From Lachnospiraceae bacterium (GTDB lineage: Bacteria > Bacillota > Clostridia > Lachnospirales > Lachnospiraceae): a DNA stretch of 64,000 bases. The stretch lies in NCBI GenBank assembly GCA_015057585.1, contig SVEF01000001.1:62001-126000 (forward strand). Reading direction: 5' to 3'. Every line of letters starts with the position of its first letter. Positions within the stretch are counted from its first letter, which is position 1. Under the pieces are notes generated by a model. The model was not told where the DNA came from. It made no database searches and worked only from the letters and a program-made list of their open reading frames with translations. Both the position numbers and the translations under genes were made by a program. Shown here one piece after another: positions 26,428-34,351 of the stretch.

Positions 26428-27552
26428 ATGACAAAAATTGATATTATCTCCGGATTCCTCGGAGCCGGAAAAACAACATTAATTAAGAAACTTTTGGACG
26501 GTGCATTCAAGGGAGAAAAGGTAGTTCTCATTGAAAATGAGTTTGGTGAAATCGGTATTGACGGCGGCTTTTTAAAGGATGCCGGTATTGAGATTACAGA
26601 GATGAATTCCGGTTGTATCTGCTGTTCTTTAGTTGGCGATTTTGGAAAGTCCTTAAAGGAAGTGGTAGACCGTTTCCATCCGGACCGCGTAATTATTGAG
26701 CCATCGGGTGTAGGGAAGTTGTCTGATGTAATCAAGGCAGTACAGGATGTGCAGGGCGACCTTGGTGATGCAACACTCAATTCCTTCAGTGCAGTTGTTG
26801 ATGCATCCAAGGCTAAGATTTATATGAAAAATTTCGGTGAGTTTTTTAATAATCAGGTAGAGAGCGCAAAGACTATTATTTTGAGCCGCACCCAGAATGT
26901 AAAGGAAGAAAAACTTGAGCAGGTGGTTGCGATGCTCAGAGAACATAATGCACAGGCTGCCATTATCACAACTCCTTGGGATGAGTTAGATGCAGCACTT
27001 GTACTTGCAGCAATGGAAAAGAAGACAAGTTTTGAAGAAGAGATATTGCATGAAATGAAGCATCATCACCACGAGCATCATTACCACCATGAGCATGGAG
27101 AAGAATGTACTTGCGGATGTCATGACCATCATCACGAACATGACCATCATGAACATGAACATGATCATCATGAACATGAACATAATCATCATGAACACCA
27201 TCATGACCACGGTGAAGGATGCACCTGTGGCTGTCACGACCATGACGGACATCATCACCACCATCATCATGCAGATGAAGTATTTACCAGCTGGGGCAAG
27301 GAAACTCCGCGTAAGTACACAAGAGAAGAAATCGAAACAGTTCTGGTAAAACTGGCGGAGACCAATGAATTTGGTACCATCTTACGTGCGAAGGGCATGG
27401 TTGACGGTATAGACGGTCACTGGATTTACTTTGATCTTGTTCCGGGGGAATTTGAACTGCGTGAAGGAATGGCAGATTACACCGGCAGACTTTGTGTGAT
27501 TGGTACGGATTTAAAAGAAGAAGAATTGGCAAAGGCATTTAATATTAGATAA
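26428..27552 (+). CDS. CobW/P47K-family GTPase metallochaperone with a large His-rich insert
   Basis: A 374-aa protein with AAAGGAG before ATG. The N-terminal GTPase has Walker A GFLGAGKTT at residues 10-18 and ENEFGEIGIDG. The metal-binding CxCC motif is in NSGCICCSL, followed by EPSGVGKL. Residues about 211-285 hold roughly 37 histidines, many in HDHHEHEHDHH-type runs, and two CTCGCHDH motifs, a likely zinc or other metal store. A C-terminal CobW domain is short. These GTPases deliver zinc, cobalt or other metals to client proteins. It leads a three-gene operon with a CobW-DUF1980-like fusion and an ArsR-type regulator. The metal cannot be fixed from sequence; zinc is the most likely by family. 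Confidence 0.93.
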   Translation: MTKIDIISGFLGAGKTTLIKKLLDGAFKGEKVVLIENEFGEIGIDGGFLKDAGIEITEMNSGCICCSLVGDFGKSLKEVVDRFHPDRVIIEPSGVGKLSDVIKAVQDVQGDLGDATLNSFSAVVDASKAKIYMKNFGEFFNNQVESAKTIILSRTQNVKEEKLEQVVAMLREHNAQAAIITTPWDELDAALVLAAMEKKTSFEEEILHEMKHHHHEHHYHHEHGEECTCGCHDHHHEHDHHEHEHDHHEHEHNHHEHHHDHGEGCTCGCHDHDGHHHHHHHADEVFTSWGKETPRKYTREEIETVLVKLAETNEFGTILRAKGMVDGIDGHWIYFDLVPGEFELREGMADYTGRLCVIGTDLKEEELAKAFNIR

Positions 27553-27568
27553 GAAATGAGGAAGTGAC

Positions 27569-28513
27569 ATGGCAGCAACACCTGTTTATCTGATTACAGG
27601 ATTTTTAGATAGCGGAAAAACTACATTTTTACGCGACACCCTGCAGGACAGTGAGTTTTTGGATGGGGAAAAGACCGTACTGATTCTTTGCGAAGAGGGA
27701 GAAGAAGAATATGACGCGGCAATTCTTGCCGAAAAGAATGTTACGATTCTGACGGTAGAAAATGAAGAGGATTTGAATCCGCGCTTTTTGATGGAGATAA
27801 AGAAAACGCACCGTCCGGAAAAGGTTATGGTGGAGTTTAACGGTACCTGGAGCGTATCAAAGTTTCTCGAAAACGGGTTCCCGTCCGGCTGGGAACTGGC
27901 GCAGATGATTACTACAGTGGATGCTACTACATTTGAAACGTATATGAGCAATATGCGGCAGATGATGATGGAGCAGATTGGATTTACTGAACTGGTTATT
28001 TTTAACCGATGTACGGCAACAACAAAGAAAAACACATTCCGTAAATCCGTGCGTACCTTAAACCGCCGTGCGCAGGTGGTTTATGAGGCACTGGACGGAG
28101 AAGATGGCATTGAGGATGAAATTGAACTTCCGTATAACATCGATGCACCGGTGATTGAGATTGAGGATGATGATTACGGCATTTTCTATTTGGATGCACT
28201 GGATGCCCCGCAGAAATATGTGGATAAGATCGTACAGTTTACCGCGATGATATATCGCGGCAAGGAACTTCCGAAGGGCACCTTTGTGCCGGGACGTTTT
28301 GCGATGACTTGCTGCGCTGACGACATTACGTTCATTGGTTTCCTTTGCAAAGGAGAACAGGCTAATTATTTTAAAATGCGGGAATGGGTTAAGGTGACTG
28401 CAAAAATCAAGTGCGAATATTACAAAGAATATGAGGGCGAGGGTCCGGTGCTTTATCTAGAAAAGATTGAATTAACAAAGAAACCGGAAGAACATCTGCT
28501 TTACATGAATTAG
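27569..28513 (+). CDS. CobW-like GTPase fused to a DUF1980/YcgQ-like C-terminal domain
   Basis: A 314-aa protein 16 bases downstream of the first CobW gene. The N-terminus has ITGFLDSGKTTFLRD (Walker A GFLDSGKTT), and VEFNGTWS takes the place of the EPSG region. The CxCC metal motif of classic CobW is missing (ILCEEGEEEYDAAI). The last 100 residues (FTAMIYRGKELPKGTFVPGR, then CCADDITFIGFLCKG and EWVKVTAKIKCEYY) resemble the C-terminal domain of DUF1980/YcgQ (TIGR03943) proteins. Those normally pair with YcgR-type permeases near CobW genes. A fusion would couple the GTPase to that domain directly. The domain assignment is from motif memory and should be confirmed by profile search. Confidence 0.85.
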   Translation: MAATPVYLITGFLDSGKTTFLRDTLQDSEFLDGEKTVLILCEEGEEEYDAAILAEKNVTILTVENEEDLNPRFLMEIKKTHRPEKVMVEFNGTWSVSKFLENGFPSGWELAQMITTVDATTFETYMSNMRQMMMEQIGFTELVIFNRCTATTKKNTFRKSVRTLNRRAQVVYEALDGEDGIEDEIELPYNIDAPVIEIEDDDYGIFYLDALDAPQKYVDKIVQFTAMIYRGKELPKGTFVPGRFAMTCCADDITFIGFLCKGEQANYFKMREWVKVTAKIKCEYYKEYEGEGPVLYLEKIELTKKPEEHLLYMN

Positions 28514-28524
28514 GAGCAAAATAC

Positions 28525-29454
28525 ATGAGTCAGAACATACAGTTAAATTTGGATAATGCAGAGAAATTGACGGCAATTGGAAAGGCCCTTGCTTCGGAGG
28601 TGCGTATTAATTTGTTGAAATTGTTAAACCACTGCAGTCTGAATGTCAATGAGATTGCGGAGCGGCTGAATATTCCTGCATCCTCTGCGGCCATGCATGT
28701 GAAGGTGTTAGAAGAAGCCGGACTTTTGAGAGCAGAACTGTTGCCGGCTGTGCGAGGTTCCATGAAGGTATGTCATAAGGCAGTAGATGAGATTCACCTG
28801 CAGACTATTTCGTCTATGGGAATGGAGAAAGTGGAAGTCATCAACATGCCAATCGGGTCGTTTGTTGATTATAAGGTGGCTCCGACTTGTGGATTAGTGA
28901 GCGATAAAGGACCGATTGGAGAAGAAGATGAGCCGAGATGCTTTTACCATCAGGACAGAGCGACAGCACAGCTTTTGTGGTTTGGAGAAGGATATGTAGA
29001 GTACCGGTTCCCAAATCATGTACTGAAAGAAGCAAGGGAAACCAGGCTGGAACTTTCCATGGAACTATGTTCGGAAGACCACGAGTACAATCTGGATTTT
29101 CCGTCGGATATTACGGTATGGGTGAACAACATGGAGGCTGGCACTTGGAGATGTCCTTCGGATTTCGGCGGTAGACGCGGAATCTGGAATCCGGAGTGGT
29201 GGCCGGATAAAAATACGCAGTTTGGTGTATTAAAAACATGGAAACTGACAGAAGATGGCACTTACATTGACAATGAAAAGGTAAATGACACTACGCTGCA
29301 CGGGTATTCTCTGAATGCATCGGATTATATTTCTGTACGTATCGGGATAAAAGAAACTGCGGAGAAGAAAGGCGGAATCAATCTGTTTGGAGAGAGTTTC
29401 GGTGATTTTGCACAGGGTGTTCGTATGGCAATCTATTACGAAGAGAAAAAATAA
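28525..29454 (+). CDS. ArsR-type transcriptional regulator with a large C-terminal domain
   Basis: A 309-aa protein starting after AGGAGC. The N-terminal winged helix (LTAIGKALASEVRINLLKLL, then NVNEIAERLNIPASSAAMHVKVLEEAGLL) is of ArsR/COG4189 type. From about residue 100 a large beta-rich domain follows, with CFYHQDRATAQLLWFGEGYVEYRF and ITVWVNNMEAGTWRCPSDFGGRRG. No ArsR-type metal-binding cysteine pair is obvious in the helix region. Linkage to two CobW genes suggests it may sense metal status or a related signal and control this operon; that is inference. In other bacteria members of this long family lie next to sugar or metal genes. Confidence 0.85.
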   Translation: MSQNIQLNLDNAEKLTAIGKALASEVRINLLKLLNHCSLNVNEIAERLNIPASSAAMHVKVLEEAGLLRAELLPAVRGSMKVCHKAVDEIHLQTISSMGMEKVEVINMPIGSFVDYKVAPTCGLVSDKGPIGEEDEPRCFYHQDRATAQLLWFGEGYVEYRFPNHVLKEARETRLELSMELCSEDHEYNLDFPSDITVWVNNMEAGTWRCPSDFGGRRGIWNPEWWPDKNTQFGVLKTWKLTEDGTYIDNEKVNDTTLHGYSLNASDYISVRIGIKETAEKKGGINLFGESFGDFAQGVRMAIYYEEKK

Positions 29455-29471
29455 TAGTTACAAAATGAATT

Positions 29472-29513
29472 CTCCGGCATATCTTAATAAGAGAAGAATG
29501 CCGGAGGTTTTTT
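29472..29513 (+). terminator. Strong terminator whose right arm carries the next gene's ribosome site
   Basis: CTCCGGCAT (29472-29480) pairs perfectly with ATGCCGGAG (29498-29506), extended inward by TCTT/AAGA across one bulged A, with an 8-base loop. Six T residues (29508-29513) follow and then the ATG of the amidase gene. GGAGG at 29503-29507 overlaps the right arm, so the site is masked when the hairpin forms in a read-through message. Confidence 0.88.
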
Positions 29514-30299
29514 ATGCCTAAAATTATAGTAGATGCAGGACATGGAGGATACGACAACGGAGCCGTGTATAACGGACGGCGTGAAAAGGACGATAATCTG
29601 GCGCTGGCTCTTGCCGTGGGAGAAGCGTTGATGGAAAAAGGATTGGAGGTGGAATTTACCAGAGTAGAGGACATCTATCAGGCGCCGGTGGAAAAGGCAC
29701 AGATTGCAAACCGTGCAGACGGTGATTTTCTTGTGTCCATACACAGAAATTCCAGTCCGACACCAAATACGTATTCCGGAGTGCAGACATTGGTCTATAA
29801 CGACAGAGGTCTGGCTTCTTTGATGGCTAACAATATCAATCAGGAGATGGCAGAAGTCGGTTTCCAAAATCTTGGTATCAGCGAACGGCAGAATTTGGCA
29901 GTGCTTAGAAGAAGTGACATGCCGGCGGTTTTGGTTGAAGCAGGATTTATTAATACAGATGAAGATAACAGACTGCTGGATGCCAGATTTGATGCCACGG
30001 CGCAGGCAATTGCCGATGGAATTATCGGAACATTGTTACAGACCGGAGAGCTGGAACTGGAGGATGTGGAAGGTCCGGGACGTGAGGTTTACCGGGTGCA
30101 GACCGGACTGTTTCGAAACCGTGAAAATGCAGAACGAATGGCAGACCAGTTGAGAAGGATGGGATATGATGTTGCAGTCGAGATGTTCCGCGATCTCTAT
30201 GCGGTCAAAGTCGGTGAACGTGATGATTTGGATGATGCGACTGAATTGGAGCGGGAGTTGAAGCGACTGGGGTATGACACGTTGATCGTTTCGAAATAA
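29514..30299 (+). CDS. N-acetylmuramoyl-L-alanine amidase (Amidase_3) with SPOR domain
   Basis: A 261-aa protein. Residues 1-175 form the zinc amidase domain that cuts the bond between MurNAc and L-Ala in peptidoglycan. KIIVDAGHGGYDNGA supplies the first His, REKDDNLALAL the metal Glu, FLVSIHRNSSP the second His, and PAVLVEAGFINTDEDN the catalytic Glu. Residues about 190-261 (VYRVQTGLFRNRENAERMADQL, then YAVKVG) form a SPOR-type domain that binds denuded glycan. No signal peptide is visible at the chosen ATG, which is unusual for a wall enzyme, but no earlier in-frame start with a ribosome site exists. A role in sporulation or division is likely by family. Confidence 0.92.
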   Translation: MPKIIVDAGHGGYDNGAVYNGRREKDDNLALALAVGEALMEKGLEVEFTRVEDIYQAPVEKAQIANRADGDFLVSIHRNSSPTPNTYSGVQTLVYNDRGLASLMANNINQEMAEVGFQNLGISERQNLAVLRRSDMPAVLVEAGFINTDEDNRLLDARFDATAQAIADGIIGTLLQTGELELEDVEGPGREVYRVQTGLFRNRENAERMADQLRRMGYDVAVEMFRDLYAVKVGERDDLDDATELERELKRLGYDTLIVSK

Positions 30300-30309
30300 G
30301 GGGAAGAAC

Positions 30310-30334
30310 AACGGCGGAGTTTGTCTCCGCCGTT
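30310..30334. terminator. Hairpin between convergent amidase and aroE genes
   Basis: A perfect 10-bp GC-rich stem (AACGGCGGAG / CTCCGCCGTT) with a 5-base loop lies between the two stop codons. T-runs are weak on both sides, so it may act as a modest bidirectional terminator. Confidence 0.65.
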
Positions 30335-30340
30335 ACTTTG

Positions 30341-31114
30341 TTATTGATGTAATTTGAAATTAAATAAATCTTGTACAATCGGTAAAATCACATCATCTGA
30401 AATTTCTGTATCCAAAAACAGTTCCACCGCATATTTCGCCTGTGCCACCAGCATTCCCATGCCATTCACAGCTTTTATACCCATACTTTCTGCCTGAGCC
30501 AGGAGTTTGGTCATGGAAGGATTATAAATAAGGTCCACCACGGCCTCTAAGTGTATATACGGACTTAAATCCATCGGTGCGGCATCTGCATTCGGATACA
30601 TGCCGATGGGACTGGTATTGACAATTAAGGAGGCATCGGAATGGAATCTGGCCGCCTGCTCATATGTGACAGTGCCCGGTTCCTCCTTATATTTTACGGT
30701 AATCAGTTCGGCAGGAGATAAGGAGCGCAGTGCGGCAGTAACTGCTTTTGCAGCCCCACCGTTTCCGATAATAAGAACCTTTTGACCGGAAACCTTTATG
30801 TTGTTTTGCCGGAGTGTATATAAAAAACCAAGGTAATCCGTATTATATCCATACAATTTTCCGTTTTTGTTTATGATTGCATTTACAGCTCCAATTGCTT
30901 TTGCGGAATCGGACAGTTCATCCAAATAAGGAAGAACCGCCTGTTTATAAGGAATGGTAACGTTAATTGCTTCAAATTCTCTGTTTTCCATGAAAACAGT
31001 AAAATCTTCTTTGGAAAGCGGTATCAAATCATAAGTATAATCCGCTAACTTTTCATGTATCAGTTTGGAATAGCTGTGTCCTAATTTTTCTCCGATGAGT
31101 CCATAACGGTTCAT
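30341..31114 (-). CDS. aroE: Shikimate dehydrogenase
   Basis: A 257-aa enzyme that reduces 3-dehydroshikimate with NADPH in the shikimate pathway. The N-terminus NRYGLIGEKLGHSYSKLIH contains the substrate-binding SxS-like serines. NVTIPYKQAV carries the catalytic Lys and GYNTDYLGF the catalytic Asp. The nucleotide-binding GNGGAAKAVTAAL follows. Length is slightly short for the family (about 270-280) but all key motifs are present. The start follows a GGGG site; a TTGCAA-16-TATAAT promoter lies upstream. The gene stands alone and converges with the amidase gene. Confidence 0.95.
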   Translation of the reverse strand: MNRYGLIGEKLGHSYSKLIHEKLADYTYDLIPLSKEDFTVFMENREFEAINVTIPYKQAVLPYLDELSDSAKAIGAVNAIINKNGKLYGYNTDYLGFLYTLRQNNIKVSGQKVLIIGNGGAAKAVTAALRSLSPAELITVKYKEEPGTVTYEQAARFHSDASLIVNTSPIGMYPNADAAPMDLSPYIHLEAVVDLIYNPSMTKLLAQAESMGIKAVNGMGMLVAQAKYAVELFLDTEISDDVILPIVQDLFNFKLHQ

Positions 31115-31154
31115 AGATAATAATCCCCTTTGGCTTTGATAATATTTTGAAACT

Positions 31155-31182
31155 ATTATAACAAATTGGGGAGTGATTGCAA
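31155..31182 (-). promoter_or_regulatory. aroE promoter
   Basis: On the minus strand TTGCAA (31177-31182), 16 bases, TATAAT (31155-31160), with TG just upstream of the -10 (extended -10). It lies about 40 bases before the ATG. Confidence 0.65.
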
Positions 31183-31276
31183 GAAGCTTTCTTTCTTCCC
31201 CTTTTCCAAACGGAAAATATTATAAGATATACTAAAAAAGTGTAAAAAAAATATAAACTTTATAAAAGAATAAGGA

Positions 31277-31305
31277 TTGACTTTTAGTTGTGCAAAACAT
31301 ACAAT
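31277..31305 (+). promoter_or_regulatory. Promoter of the vWA-tubulin operon
   Basis: TTGACT (31277-31282), 17 bases, TACAAT (31300-31305), predicting transcription from near 31312 and an AT-rich leader of about 115 bases. The spacer contains TTGTGCAAAAC (31288-31298), also found inverted upstream of the CobW promoter. The rest of the 314-base gap from 31115 holds only the aroE promoter and AT-rich sequence. Confidence 0.75.
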
Positions 31306-31428
31306 AATATTGTGTCGAATTTTGCAGGAAAAGCAAATTTTCACAAAATTCTGAATAATAAAACGAATCAAAGTTTTTTCTTGAAGTTTTATTGAGGGTT
31401 AAAAAATAAAGATGGGAGGGTGGTATTT

Positions 31429-34332
31429 TTGAAAAGAATTATCAGTGCAGTCTGTGCAGTATTGATGTTAGTGACATCGCTGGTGTATTTACAGCCGGGC
31501 GTTCAGGCCGCAGCAGAATCGGAGTATCCGACCAGAGTAATTAATGTGGTCTACGATGACTCGGGAAGTATGATTAAAGATCAGGATACGGGAGAGATGT
31601 TAGACATGTGGTGCCAGGCAAAGTATTCTCTGGAAGTGTTTGCGGCGATGCTGGAAGAGAATGACACCATGAATATCTACGTCATGAGTGACTACGTAGA
31701 TGTCTACGAAAAGGCTATTTTAGAACCGCCGATTTTAACATTAAGAGGAAACAGTGATGCAAAAAAGAACGTGGAGAAGGTACGTGCACTTTGTACTGAT
31801 GCCAGTGATACCCCGTTTAATGCAGTGAAAAAGGCATATTCGGATTTGGAAAAAACAGATGCGGATGAAAAGTGGCTGGTAGTCTTAACGGATGGTGTAT
31901 TTCAGAAGGATAAAAAGCCGGGACAAAAGAAAAGGGAAACTTATACCATTGACGAAGTTAATGCATACTTCGCAGAAAAAGATGACAGTGTCAAGGTTAT
32001 GTATTTGGCAATGGGTGAGCTTGCAGCGACGATCGATGAAGTACCGTCTCAAAATATCTTTTATGAAAAAGCGGCAACCAGTGACCAGATTTTAAATAAG
32101 ATTACGGAAATTTGCGGTAGAATTTTTAACCGGAATAGGTTAGTGGTGGATATGGAGACCATGCAAATTGAATTTGACGTTCCAATGACAGAACTTATCG
32201 TATTTGCGCAAGGGGCCAATGTTGAAATTTCAGGAATCAAATCAGAAAAAGGAAAAACCTATTCGGATAATGCTACGCAGGTTCCTGTGAGGTATTCAGA
32301 GAAAGCTACAATAGATGAGCAGTATAAGAATGTAGTAGTAAATCGTAACTTAAAGGGTACGATTTGGGCAAGAAAAGGCGACTATAATCCGGGAACATAT
32401 ACAGTAGGAGTGACCGGTGCAGAAACCATTGAAGTTTACTATAAGCCAAATGTAGATATTATGGCAGAATTGATTGATTCCGACGGAAAAATCATCGAAG
32501 GTGTAAAAGCACTGGAAGCAGGAGAATACACCGTAACCTTTTCCTTAGTAAAGGGCGGAACGAAAGAAAAGATTATAGAATCCAAACTTTTGGGAGAGGT
32601 TACCTATGAAGCTGCGCTTACTATCAATGGGAAGTCGGAAGGGGTTATCGACTCCGGTGATAAGGTGCAGTTGGATGAAGGAACCTTCCAGGTGGATGTT
32701 AAGGCGAAGTACTTAAAATACAATTCGGTTTCGACCAGATTGAATTATACGATTTATCGTGATAAGGCGTTGGATTTGGAAGTCATGGAGGTACCAACCT
32801 ATGTGATTGAAGGGGACGGCGTTTCCAATGATGACGAGCCGATTGTAGTAAAGGCAACACTGGAAGGCAAGGAACTGACAAAAGAACAGTGGAATGTATT
32901 AAAGCAGTTGGATGTGCAGGTGACAGACGAAACAAAAAATGCATTTTCCTTCAAAGCGGTAAAGGGGGATGAAATCGGATATTTTTATGTATATCCGCAA
33001 GTACATACCTCAAGTCTTTCGAGTAAAGAATACACAAAATCGGAATTGAGCTTTAGTACAACCGCCAAGTACGGAAGTGAAACCTGGGGCGGCAGTACGG
33101 AAGGCACCGTTTATTGGGAAGACTGCAGGCAAAAGAGTCTGGACCTTGAAATGCTTTCGGCTCCTCAGTATGTGATAGAGGGAGAAGGCTTGTCTAATGC
33201 GGATGAACCAATTGTTGTGAAAGCAACATTGGAGGGTAAGGAACTGACACCGGAGCAGTGGAGAGCCATGGAACCATTGAGTGTTACCGTGACTGATGGG
33301 ACAAGCGATGTATTTACCTTTGTGGCGGAAAAGAGCGATGAAATCGGTTATTTTCATGTATATCCGCAGATTCATACCGCGAATCTGACAGACACGACCT
33401 ATACACAGACCCGCGTGGATTTTGTCGCACAAGCGCAGTATCAGACAGAAATCTGGAGCGGTAGAACCAATGGTACGGTACCGTTACTCGATAACCGGAG
33501 AAAAGAACTGGGCATTTCCGTGGTTGACAGTCCGGATTATAACGTAACGGCAGAAGGAATCGAAAATGATGACCAGAAAATGGCGGTAAAGGTTACATTA
33601 GAGGGTGAGGAACTGACAGAAGAGCAGTGGCAGTATGTCGACGGCTTAAAGGTAACTCAGGCAGAGAACAAGGATGACAGAGTTTCCTTTGATGTGGAAA
33701 AGAGTGAATTGCCGGGTATCTTCTATGTGACTCCGAAGATAGACGGAGGAGCCCTGTCGGGAGAGGATTACGATGACATCGTATTAAAGATGGAAGCAGA
33801 AGGCGGATATGGCGTAGAACTGTGGTCCGGTGAGGATACGGGAACGGCAAAGTTTTCTGACAGCAGAACTCTTTTTGAAAAATATCGCAATGCCATTATC
33901 TTCGGACTGATTTTACTGGCGTTGTTGATTTTGTTCCTTGGTTATGTGCCTCCGTTTAAACGATACCTGCCAAAGAAATTGAAAAAGAATCCGATGATTA
34001 CCTGTTCACCGACAAGACCGGGACAACGGCCGTATGAGGTTGGAGGAAGATATTCCAAGAATAGAATTACAACCTTTATACCGTATGTGCCGGAAACAGG
34101 AACAATCAGAGTACTTCCTTCCAATACAGGAGTTTCGCCGTTAAAGGTAAAGGCGGCCGGCGGAAACCGTATGGAAATTACAAATACAAAGCTATATGCA
34201 AAGAGACAGAATCTTACGTTTGACGGACAACCGGTACAGGCGGGAGCAAAGAAAAACCTGAAAAAATCAGCCGGAATGATTGTAAGATACAAGACCAAAG
34301 ACACAGAGTATACCTGTGTGCCAAATAAATAA
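31429..34332 (+). CDS. Secreted, membrane-anchored vWA-domain protein with three internal repeats
   Basis: A 967-aa protein. TTG 31429 is chosen: GGGAGGG lies nine bases upstream and the product then starts MKRIISAVCAVLMLV, a clean signal peptide ending at about VQA. GTG 31420 would overlap the site. A vWA domain follows with MIDAS motif DDSGS at residues 43-47. After linkers come three repeats of about 122 residues (about 447-567, 568-690, 693-810), each with a core like PIVVKATLEGKELT.EQW and ending near W.G. A membrane helix lies at about 821-840 (AIIFGLILLALLILFLGYV), then a basic cytosolic domain of about 125 residues that is beta-rich. The vWA part would face outward and the tail inward, near the tubulin-like protein encoded next. 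Confidence 0.92.
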   Translation: MKRIISAVCAVLMLVTSLVYLQPGVQAAAESEYPTRVINVVYDDSGSMIKDQDTGEMLDMWCQAKYSLEVFAAMLEENDTMNIYVMSDYVDVYEKAILEPPILTLRGNSDAKKNVEKVRALCTDASDTPFNAVKKAYSDLEKTDADEKWLVVLTDGVFQKDKKPGQKKRETYTIDEVNAYFAEKDDSVKVMYLAMGELAATIDEVPSQNIFYEKAATSDQILNKITEICGRIFNRNRLVVDMETMQIEFDVPMTELIVFAQGANVEISGIKSEKGKTYSDNATQVPVRYSEKATIDEQYKNVVVNRNLKGTIWARKGDYNPGTYTVGVTGAETIEVYYKPNVDIMAELIDSDGKIIEGVKALEAGEYTVTFSLVKGGTKEKIIESKLLGEVTYEAALTINGKSEGVIDSGDKVQLDEGTFQVDVKAKYLKYNSVSTRLNYTIYRDKALDLEVMEVPTYVIEGDGVSNDDEPIVVKATLEGKELTKEQWNVLKQLDVQVTDETKNAFSFKAVKGDEIGYFYVYPQVHTSSLSSKEYTKSELSFSTTAKYGSETWGGSTEGTVYWEDCRQKSLDLEMLSAPQYVIEGEGLSNADEPIVVKATLEGKELTPEQWRAMEPLSVTVTDGTSDVFTFVAEKSDEIGYFHVYPQIHTANLTDTTYTQTRVDFVAQAQYQTEIWSGRTNGTVPLLDNRRKELGISVVDSPDYNVTAEGIENDDQKMAVKVTLEGEELTEEQWQYVDGLKVTQAENKDDRVSFDVEKSELPGIFYVTPKIDGGALSGEDYDDIVLKMEAEGGYGVELWSGEDTGTAKFSDSRTLFEKYRNAIIFGLILLALLILFLGYVPPFKRYLPKKLKKNPMITCSPTRPGQRPYEVGGRYSKNRITTFIPYVPETGTIRVLPSNTGVSPLKVKAAGGNRMEITNTKLYAKRQNLTFDGQPVQAGAKKNLKKSAGMIVRYKTKDTEYTCVPNK

Positions 34333-34351
34333 AACTTAGGAGGAATGAAAA

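Noticed and set aside
26986-27270. Met/Val-rich minus-strand frame opposite the His-rich CobW insert
   Set aside because: CAT/CAC His codons read backward as ATG/GTG; it is a coding shadow.
31115-31428. A small gene or RNA in the 314-base gap before the vWA operon
   Set aside because: Only two divergent promoters and AT-rich leader sequence are seen; no frame with a ribosome site and no stable hairpin.
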